From positions 3,088,001 to 3,152,000 of the forward strand of contig JAMWFC010000113.1 of NCBI GenBank assembly GCA_027475525.1: a DNA stretch of 64,000 bases, read 5' to 3'. Made by a program: the position numbers and the translations under genes. Below the pieces are notes generated by a model. That model had not been told where the DNA came from. It saw only the letters and a program-made list of their open reading frames with translations, and made no database searches. The DNA comes from Macrolepiota albuminosa. Taxonomy: Eukaryota > Basidiomycota > Agaricomycetes > Agaricales > Agaricaceae. Each line of letters begins with the position of its first letter. Position 1 is the stretch's first letter. Shown here one piece after another: positions 55,463 to 64,000 of the stretch.

Positions 55463-57170
55463 TGAGAGCACATGCTTGAGCTCCATGATCTCTTTTTCCA
55501 CATCCCGAGCACTCATGCTTGTGGTTGTGGGACATGATATAGCATCCTTGTGGCTTCTGCCAGTCTGTGCATAGCTCCTTGCCCTCAGGATTGAGCAGTC
55601 TGTTGTTTTTGCTCCTCCTGACATAAGCACTCTGCCCGTTCCATAGATCTCTGGCTGAACAATTTCAGATGTTGTGTGTGTGTCGGCTCAAACATACTGT
55701 GCAGGCTGCATTGGTCAACTTGACTCCACTGAATGAGGAGCCTGCATGCATGTGAAAAAACTTGCTTCCTTTCTTGTTCTTTTTGGATTTTGAGGGGGAA
55801 GGGTCTCTACTTTGATCGGAGGACTCTGACCTCTTCCTCTTCCCTTAGGCTAAGTTTGCTGCTGATGCAACGTTACTCTTCAGCGAGTTTAATTCTATTT
55901 TGGTTATTGTATAGCAAATTATTTTGCACTCTGGTATATTAGTGCACCAGGTTGAGCAATGAATTATGGCATGGTTTTGCACAGGCAAGATGCATTCATA
56001 TGAGCATCATACCATTATGCAATGGGAACCCACAAAGCATGCGGCCCACAGTGATAAAGTGACAGGCAGTAACAGGTCATCATCAAACAGTTGTGATAGC
56101 ACACAACAGGTAAAATAGTCCTTATGCAATGACAAGACCAATACCACCCCAATTTTGTATGAGCATAAAGTTGTTATGAGCAAAGGTATTTGGCAAACCA
56201 TGCAACTGGCATTTGCAGGATTGTGATGCATAAAGATTAATGGAATATATCGAGATATTGTTGATAAGGATATGGGATGTGGACTATGAGTTTGCTATCA
56301 AGAGTATACCACAAATGCAAAGTGGGCTACTCACCAGCCATGAATGCGCTTCTCTTAGCGTCATACACCTGATTCTTTAGAGTTCTTAGAGCACGATCAT
56401 CAATTAGCCCCAGGTTGAATATCCTATCTTGTAGCAGGTTTTTGATCTGTCGGTGCCACTCTCTGTGCACCCAGGCTTGATACAATATCAACACTTTTAT
56501 GCCATCTACTCCCTTGTTACACAATTTGTGGTTTGTGAGGCAAAAGAAAAAGGAGTGCATTGTGTCCATCTTGTTGTTGGGCCACTTTTCTTGCACAATG
56601 TGTTCTAAGAAGTTAGTCAAAGCAATGCACTATTGATCCTAAGATAGATCCTCATCTTGGGTTACTTTTCCTTTTGCTTTAAAGTTGACTACCGATTTCA
56701 ATGCTAAAACATTGTTTTCCCTTGTCAAAGTGAAAACATTGTTAGATGCCACAGATTTGTTTTTAGCCGCTTCAGCTCTGCCTTCTGGAGTACGATAGCT
56801 CAATTCAATGTACTCTTGCTCCCTCAGCTTCTTGATAGCAAAGCATGCAGGTGGATATTCAATCACTTCAGATACTGGTTTGCCAACTACTAGGTTTGGC
56901 CACCCATCTTCGCTCATCGGCAATTGGGCTCTCAAATGCATGGTTCATAGAGTGTGCTCTTCGTCTTGACTTCTCTGTGGTTCTTTCCTTGCATTTCTCT
57001 CGTCTCTCAACTCCTTCTCAAACAGCTTTTCTGTGCTCTAGAGCTTCTTTTCAGGAGTCTAACAAGATTCTAGCTGCTTGCTCATCTGTCATCCCTGCCC
57101 TACCATGCTTCACAGCTTGCCTATTAAACTCATCTTTTGAGAAATCTGAGGAGATTTCCGTGTAGTGCAC
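55463..57170 (-). pseudogene. Gag of the third element with zinc-finger tail
   Basis: N-terminal pieces at 57170-56945 (MTDEQAARILLDS, stop, then Lys/Arg/Glu-rich) and 56941-56327 (SEVIEYPPACFAIKKLREQE; WVHREWHRQIKNLLQDRIF). A GTGAGT donor at about 56333 suggests an intron or insertion. The C-terminal part (about 55730-55470) has CTVCLSRHTHNI, stop, NC, then ELCTDWQKPQGC and finally the knuckle CSGCGKRDHGAQAC (C-x2-C-x4-H-x4-C), next to the RT frame. That finger order matches a tail I recall from many agaricomycete proteins. Broken by stops and frame changes. Confidence 0.7.
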
Positions 57171-57200
57171 TGAGCTCTTGCAGAAAATCAAGGACATAGC

Positions 57201-58715
57201 CGCCCACGACTTGAGCAGGCTTCAGATGGAGACCATTTAAAACTCAGGCCACAAATCAAGCTGGCCAACCCATCTAATCAGATAGGAACATGCTTCACAT
57301 GTGGTCCACCAGGTGTAAGGGCAACCTCTAGAGACTGTGGCTCAGTCACACAGCTGGCAGAGAGAGATCCAAAGTGTATTAGAATATATACTGACAATAT
57401 CATGATAGCTACTCATCTGGCAGAGGAAGATTCAAAGAGAACAAGTCCAGAGATTCCCTATGCCAGGTTAGACACTTCTGGGGCCTCTGAAGCATGGGAA
57501 ACAATTGTACAGTACAACAAAACTTTAAAAACTTGAAAATTGCCTACACAAATAATTGCACAAATAAAAGGCAAACTCTGGCAAACTCTAGCTTATGTAC
57601 GTGGTCTGGAAGCAGTGCTGAGGGGCCCACACTTGTCTGAATAGTAGTTAAAGAACCAGAGCACCTCAAGGGCTGAGAATAGTACTAACAGATAGTGTTG
57701 AAAGAATAGAAACAGTAAAATGAAATAATGTCAGAAGAAATAAGAGAATGAATGAAAGGAGAGTAAAGAGATAAGGAGTGAGAAAAGGAAGAAATGAGGA
57801 GTTCCCTGACACCAGCCTCTATAAGGAGGCCATCGCCAACTACAAGGTGGTTACAGGGCAGCCATTCAAGCCTCTTGATTTCTGAGCCCTAGCTTTTGAA
57901 GCTTGACCTGTCAACATTCTGGAAGCATCTTCCTCCATATTTACCACCTTGGATGCATTATGCATTCTTATTTACAACCAAATTTCAGTCAGCTGGGCTG
58001 ACCATGCATATACCTATGGGGTCACCTTTTTGGCCCATATTTTCTTTGCCAACTATTGGCTTCAACAAGAAGCTATAGCCATCAACAATAAGAGGCTTCA
58101 ATGCTTTAGTTATTACAAGACTTTCCAGTCTTTTGCTGAGTGGGATGGGTAGCACAAGGCCACCATTGGCAATTGCCAACACCTGCTGCTATAGCAGCAG
58201 GACAATTGCTGTGCCTTCAACAACACATTTCAAAATAGAATGTACCTCTATATTGAGCAAGACATTCACACTCATAATTTTTGAACGTGCTACTACTCAT
58301 CCAATGATGGGGCTCTTCCTGAGCCCAAATAACTAATAACAGGTCAAACTGTTGACTCAACTCTTACATTGTTCCCACTCTGAGACTATGACGACTCCCT
58401 GCTGCAGGCAGGGCCATCAGACACCTCTCATGAGCTTGTATCTAAGGATGACTGCATAGATGATGCAACTGCTGATCTATTCTAGGAGCCTGGAAACTCT
58501 CCAATAGCCCCCGTTCTTGGCCTGCCAACAGCCTGACCATCTTGGTGCTTCAAAACCATAATTTAGTCTGATTGAGAAATGTGTAGCATAGTGCACTATG
58601 TGGCCACAGCCACATAGCTTTTAATTAGTAGAAATAGATAAAATTATATTATATTTATTATAATATAATTTTATTTACATATTATAAATAGTTACCTTCA
58701 TGCTGCTTATTAAGC
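57201..58715 (+). pseudogene. Decayed retroelement-associated frames of unknown function
   Basis: 57278-57480 on + reads GTCFTCGPPGVRATSRDCGS then TQLAERDPKCIR. The part at 57320-57395 is the inverted counterpart of 29832-29905 beside the assembly gap. 57896-58335 has frames such as ISVSWADHAYTYGVTFLAHI, INNKRLQCFSYYKTFQSFAE, WDG, stop (likely Trp), HKATIG, then YLYIEQDIHTHNF and a stop. The phrases look coding but I do not recognise the family. Confidence 0.4.
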
Positions 58716-59610
58716 AGTGTAGTACTTGGTTGCAAGTAGTACTGATAGTTCTAGGGCTTTCTTGAAGTCTTAGAAAGTTTCCTCTAATCTACACTGGTGC
58801 TTGATAATAAAAACTTGATGTATTGGGTGCTTCACATAATATCAAATATCCTGATGGACAGAAGAAGGTTCTCAATAAACTCCAGCCTAAGTAGTTCACT
58901 CCCTGGGAACCACCAAGCCTTTGTCTACCAATAGACTTCCAATAAGAGGTGTTCAATAAACTCTAGCCTAGGTGATTCACTCCCTGGGAACCACTGAGCC
59001 TTTGCCTATCAAATGCCTGGTTATTCTCTACTCTACTTGGACTATTTATACTAATTTTCCAGTGCACAGACCACCAGATCACATGACTTTTTGCTCTTGA
59101 CCTCCCAGCATTCCTGACCTAATTTGTGGTTCCATTTTCCATTTTGGTGATGCATGTTTCAGTGCCACCATTCCATCCATCTCTTTCTTCCTCCATTCAA
59201 TGCATGTTTCAGTGCCACCATTCCATTCATCCCTTCCTTCCTCCATTCAATGCATGTCCCACCATTCTATTCATCTCTTTTGACATCCCTCCATGCTTCT
59301 TCCCCTTTCCCCTTTCAGTCATATCAAATTGGGCATTGTCAGATCAGATCTTAATCTAGATCATCACAATTTGATCTCATTTCATCACCTCTGCCAGCTC
59401 CCATGCTTTCCCTCCGGTTGGACTATTGTTGAGTTGATAGCTTGAGCTGGTCCCTGCTCTTTGTTCTGTACTGTCTGTGTATTTATTGGGGTGTTTTTGG
59501 AGATATAATTTGTTGAGACTGCTACCAGGAGGCTTACAGTTTTCAGCCTTATGATTAAATGTTTATTTTGACTTCTGGTGCATGTTGTGTCCCTGACTGC
59601 TAGTACAGCA
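58716..59610 (-). repeat. LTR-like repeat, inverted second copy
   Basis: Reverse-complement homologue of 28595-29587, for example GTGATTCACTCCCTGGGAAC near 58970 and GACTGCTAGTACAGCA at its end (59595-59610). The TGCTGTA end is degraded to CAGTGTA near 58715. Divergence is mainly C/T and G/A. It contains a local rearrangement: the GATTCACTCCCTGGGAACCA block occurs twice (58895 and 58975). Confidence 0.65.
59151..59280. repeat. Tandem repeat, about 2.5 units of 50 bp
   Basis: TGCATGTTTCAGTGCCACCA starts at 59151 and 59201; a shortened unit starts at 59251 (TGCATGTCCCACCATTC). Confidence 0.85.
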
Positions 59611-59719
59611 TTATATTAGCAGCTTATTTTGTTCTAAACTACATAGTGTCAATAGACTGGACTGGTCAGATTCTGTGTATGTGAATACTAAGCTATTAAT
59701 CTCTGTAACTTTGTTACAA

Positions 59720-62700
59720 AAGCATTAACATGGTTGCACAATAGTACTCTCTATCTCTTTGATCCTCCCTAGGTAAAGATCTGCCTACTAAATTAAGGAC
59801 ATGCCTACATAAGGGAGGATACACATAAACACCATGAGTATTGGCAAGTGGATGACAAGTTGAAAATTTAGTAACCATCAAACCTGCATATTTTCTGTTC
59901 TACCAAGTAAGATGTTGTCATTATTGACCAATATATTATGTGTTTTGTTGGTCAACTTCACTCTCTTACATCTCAACAATCACTCATACAAAGTCATTTG
60001 GTCCAACTCTGGTTCTCTGAACATATAATCAAATATGGGTGATACATAGTCCTATCACTTGTCCTCATTTCTTAATCATTGCCAACTTATCAGGAAAATT
60101 GTCATGTAACTGGTCAGCAGCATTGTCCATCCAAGGACATCTAGCCTCTCAGATAAAAGTAGGCCAATACAAATTCAAGAAATTATGGTCAGTATAATGA
60201 TTGGAATTGCCTAAGAAATACATACAAATCATTAGCAAGCCTATTTCTGTTTTAGCACTAAGAACATTAGCTATCTTTGTCATTAGAGTGTGGGCTTTCT
60301 CTTGACAATTAAGTAGACTATTCAGTATATCTGCATGTTTAGTAAATATTAAAGCAACTACTTCAAATGCAGTGCATATTTTGAGGATGGGTTTGTAATG
60401 TATTTAGTGACATACAACAAAACATTCTTGATGGCTGTCCCAGAGTGGAGGCTCATTATGTTGGTATTGCATTGAAACAGATAAGTAAGAGAACTTGTAA
60501 GTGTATTGAGCCATGGTTCTGTCTTCTGCATATTTAAAGCACCAGTAGTTGGATCAACTTCAGTATATATATACAAAGGACAAGGGAATATTGCTCTACA
60601 TTTACTCCACAGATTGTCAAAACATCTTTTGTGTTTCTTCTGCTGCATTATCACATGCTGTGTATGACAAGCATTCTTCTTTGCAAAGAACAGATGGCTG
60701 TTCTGGAAGTGACCTAGTGGAATCTGTATATCCTGGTATAGCTTTATTTAATAATATATGCTTTTCCACATCTTCCATTGTTCCAGTCAAGAAATCACCT
60801 CAATATATAGATTTTAAATATTTCATGATAGCCTTTTGAAACTCTGAGGACAGATCTATGATTTTTTCCCTGACTTTATCTGAAGTTAACCCTCCTTGAA
60901 TCTACAAAAGCATGTGTAAATGGAGAGTAAGCCTACCTTGTTATTTCACAGTACCATAGTATGCCAAAGTATGCCCATACAATCATAGGTTATCTGAGTC
61001 TGTTCCCAATACATGGATTATAAATGCATTTATCATAAAATGAAAGAAATGTGTGCTGGCAACAGGATTCTTGAATATAAAATGGTAAGCATTGTCTGAA
61101 GTATAAGGTACAGACAGTGTGAAGGATGTCTTGCTATCTGCATATAAAACAACTAGGATGTTTTATATTAGCAGGCAATAAGGTAATATACCAAGAAGAA
61201 GCATCTTTGCTTATGACAAGGGACCATATCTCATTCTGCATGTGTTTTTTGGATACAGCAAACCCTTTGATACTGTCAGAAATTACATCTAAGTTATTTA
61301 TTACATGGAAACAAGCTTTTTCATTCTCAGTAACTAGCTTCATTATATCTCCAGCTGCTATTCTTTGTGAAAGGTCAGAAAACACCTTTGAATTGACAGT
61401 TGTGAGTCAGTCAGAAATATTGTTGAAATTTGCACATTCTATTGCTAGATAGCCTCTACTAGTAGCAGCCTTCACCTGTTCATAGCTAAAAGCAGCAAAT
61501 TGGAATCCAGTATCTATTTGAAATTGTTTATCATAATACATAAGCAAGTTGGCTTTATGAGCATGCACTGATACATTGCACTTATTATTGCCTATGCCAC
61601 TTATATCATAGGAGAACAGCAAGGAAACATCGGCAGATACAAATCTGGATTGCTGAAGATATTCTTGAGGTATATAGAGTAACCAATATGCAGAGCCTTT
61701 CTGTTAGACATTCAATGTTGCATTGCAAGTCCTTTAAGTTTGTTTGTAGTCTTGGCTGATAAAGCATCACTGGTGAGGCCATAGACAATAAAGGGACAAT
61801 TGGCTGTGTTGACATCAGAATCCTTATTATCTTCATATATGGGTGGTTCTATTGTACTAGCCTTATCAGTGCTTTGATGATGAGCAACAGACACTGAAGG
61901 AACATTTTCAGGATATCTCTCTAAGTTGCTATTAAATATTTTCAAATCACTATATGAAGAATAATTAAGTTTGATTTATTTATGAGCAGAGGTAGCCTCT
62001 GTAACTCCTTAGCAGATGGCTTGCAAGGACCATAAAATAAAATTGCAATCACATCATCAAGATCAGTTATAGAAAGTAGAAGTACTTAATATGCCTTCTA
62101 AATAGACAACTCAAAAGCAATAAGATGTGCCTTCATTTTGCTCAGACCAGAGGCTGAAACATGAGTATAACATAACAACTTTCTTACCCTAGCAACTAAT
62201 ATCTGTTCAATCCAATTAAGGTGTTTTAACATGTCAGATATAGGGCCAATCCAAAAGCCATTGGCTAGTGTGTTTTTTGGAACCAGCTTATTGAACAATT
62301 GCTATCTGCACAGTTGACAAATATGTATGTTTACACAAGTTATTAATTACTGGTCCTTTTAGCTCCCTGACACAATTCATATTGGATAATTGTTTTATTT
62401 TGGTGACTCCTGAAATGCAAAGTATATCTAGATAATCTTTCACACTCTTCAGAGTATTCATATTGGCTGCAGGATGTAGGAGATCATACACTGCACAACT
62501 CGCTTCCTTCACATACTTCTGTTCTGTGCCAGAACAAAAATTTCCTATGATATTCATAATTCACAACTTACTAAGCAGAGATGGTAGAAATATCATATTT
62601 TCATCTGGATCCAGATATTCTTGTTTAAGAGGTATGGTGACACTTTGCTCAATGCATGTGAATTTACAAGTATGTCTACAAGTACCATGATGACAAGGAT

Positions 62701-63535
62701 ATGATGATTGCCTCTGTTTATATGTGTGCCAGATGATTGCCTGCCATGCTGCATCTTTGATTTGTTTATCTGGTTCAGACCATAACACTGTAGTGTTGAT
62801 GATGCACAATGGGCAACTGTGACCATCAAACTTTGAGGGCAATTTTTCCTTCAATATAGAACTACTCATACTAATATCATGCATGCAAGCATGCAGATGG
62901 ATATTTTTTATAGACAAGTGGTTGACTAACTTTCATACAGGTATTTGTGCATGCACAAAGCCTTTCATCACAGGATATGACATGAGTCCACTGGCATCTA
63001 CATGATTAACATATTTGAACACTCAACCTACCAGGATGTAATCATGACCAGCAGACATATATGGACTCACTGTCTCTACAGGAAATGAATAAACCTTGCC
63101 ACCACCAAAGTGAAGTATGCAATGTAGACATCTCTCTTCAAGTAGTAGAGTGTATGAACATGGATTTGTAAGACAAACAATAGACAGAATACATTATAAT
63201 AACTCACATGCTCCAGAGTAAGAATTATATGTCTGAATGCAAGTACATAAACAAGGGACAGCCAGCCATCAGAAAGGTCAACATCCTCTTCAATTAAAGG
63301 TACTATTACTGCAGCATCATATGGGCTGTATTTTACAGCAAGTCAAACTATACTGGTGCTGGACATACAGTTTCTCAAGTAAATCACAAAATCATGACAT
63401 AAGACATGTCCTCTGATTAACAGAACTTGTAAAGCATGACATATTCTCACAGTGTGCATACCAATCCATAATTGGCAAATATATATCTAAGGATATGGCA
63501 AATTGTATATGTCAATGTAACTATGAGGAGGTAAT
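59720..63535 (-). mobile_element. Partial Helitron 2 copy, inverted relative to 33245-37195
   Basis: Collinear on the minus strand with the first half of Helitron 2: FDGHSCPLCIINTTVL, LANGFWIGPISDMLKHLN, HMQNEIWSLVISKDASSWYI, the HUH motif HLHMLL followed by TAG for Trp, and NVLLYVTKYITNP for the Rep tyrosines. It stops shortly after the Rep region, next to the LTR-like repeat at 59610. Internal stops and many transitions show independent decay. No helicase is present in this copy. Confidence 0.85.
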
Positions 63536-63732
63536 TTGGATACCTGATGGTGGGACATGTGAGTTGTGAGAGTGCAGATTTTAGGATACAGTCTGGTTTC
63601 TATTGGCATGGTGTTTGTATGAGAAAAACTTTATTTCTGAATCTGAAGAAGTTCTTAAGCTGACTCCCAAGAGGCTGAGACTCAAGCCAGGGTAGTGAAA
63701 CCATACAGAGCCAGAGGTTCGAAAGGGGTGAT

Positions 63733-64000
63733 CTAAGTGTGGGCCAAGTGAAGGAGGAATAAGAGGTGAAGAATATAGTTTAGATTGTTCTCCAGATACA
63801 GCTTATAAGTGTTGCTGTGCCACCAACCTAGAAGCTGTATCTTGCAATCAGAGTATCCTGCCCACAGTGGCCTCTGAGGCTGCTCCTCTGCAAAAGCTGT
63901 GCCCCACAAAGATATTGGGCTTGAAGCCTGCAAGGGTAAGAGCTTCTCTGATGCTTTTGATGAAAAAGTCATAGAACAGGGGCCTGCCATCTGGTTGCTT
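63733..64000 (-). pseudogene. C-terminal end of another tyrosine recombinase
   Basis: Runs in from beyond the window edge. First frame: FFIKSIREALTLAGFKPNIF then VGHSFCRGAASEATV (HxxR region; GHSFRRGAA is usual, here Cys in place of the first Arg). After a one-base frameshift: AGYSDCKIQLLGWWHSNTYK then LYLE, where LLGRW is usual. Both changes (CGC to TGC, CGG to TGG) are CpG transitions. The nucleophile Tyr in NTYKLYLE remains. It differs from the other three recombinases in the window and resembles stand-alone agaricomycete recombinase/integrase-like genes. Confidence 0.75.

Larger units (their letters stand above)
52280..57200 (-). mobile_element. Third YR retroelement (divergent Ngaro/DIRS-like), decayed
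   Basis: Minus-strand order gag, RT/RNase H, tyrosine recombinase. Protein sequences are distant from the two Ngaro-like elements, so this is a separate family. Stops, frameshifts and unclear ends mark it as a relic. No terminal repeats were recognised. Confidence 0.75.

Overview
This window looks like transposon-dense chromosomal DNA of a filamentous basidiomycete, most likely an Agaricomycete. The evidence is the set of very short introns (about 50-70 nt, GT...AG) found wherever reading frames can be followed, the two kinds of Helitron, and the Ngaro-type tyrosine-recombinase retrotransposons. No rRNA, tRNA, CRISPR array or intact conserved housekeeping gene was recognised. There is one 100-N assembly gap (29732-29831).

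Layout. 1-667 is the 3' end of an LTR, followed by a tandem repeat (672-1123). 2.5-9.5 kb holds three decayed cellular-type genes: an unknown-family copy (2499-2847 +), a Cys-rich/coiled-coil gene (4150-5852 -) and a multi-exon gene (8382-9480 -). 7.0-7.9 kb holds inverted and tandem repeats. 11401-19571 is a decayed multi-exon gene on + split by a complete Ngaro retrotransposon (11701-17685, minus orientation) that carries gag, RT/RNase H, a tyrosine recombinase and the full set of split direct repeats. 20957-27306 is a decayed Helitron (zinc finger, HUH Rep, PIF1-like helicase) ending in a cluster of hairpins. 27506-31940 is another decayed multi-exon gene, interrupted by an LTR-like repeat and the gap. 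33245-40501 is a second, unrelated Helitron with a DUF6570-like region, HUH Rep, helicase and a C-terminal cysteine-peptidase-like domain. 40970-42884 is a solo-type LTR with perfect 5-bp target duplications. 44139-48851 is a second, decayed Ngaro-like element. 52280-57200 is a third, divergent YR retroelement. 57.2-59.6 kb holds retroelement debris and a second copy of the LTR-like repeat. 59720-63535 is an inverted partial copy of the second Helitron, and 63733-64000 is the end of another tyrosine recombinase.

Two patterns run across these units. First, seven tandem duplications have a period of exactly 77 bp. Six are perfect, they lie in unrelated contexts, and several break a reading frame. 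An assembly artefact (unmerged k-mer overlaps) explains this better than biology. Second, where the ancestral codon can be guessed, nearly all internal stops look like C:G to T:A transitions (CGA to TGA, CAG to TAG, CAA to TAA, TGG to TAG or TGA), and repeat copies differ mainly by transitions. This points to cytosine-methylation or RIP-like decay of nearly everything here except the first Ngaro element.
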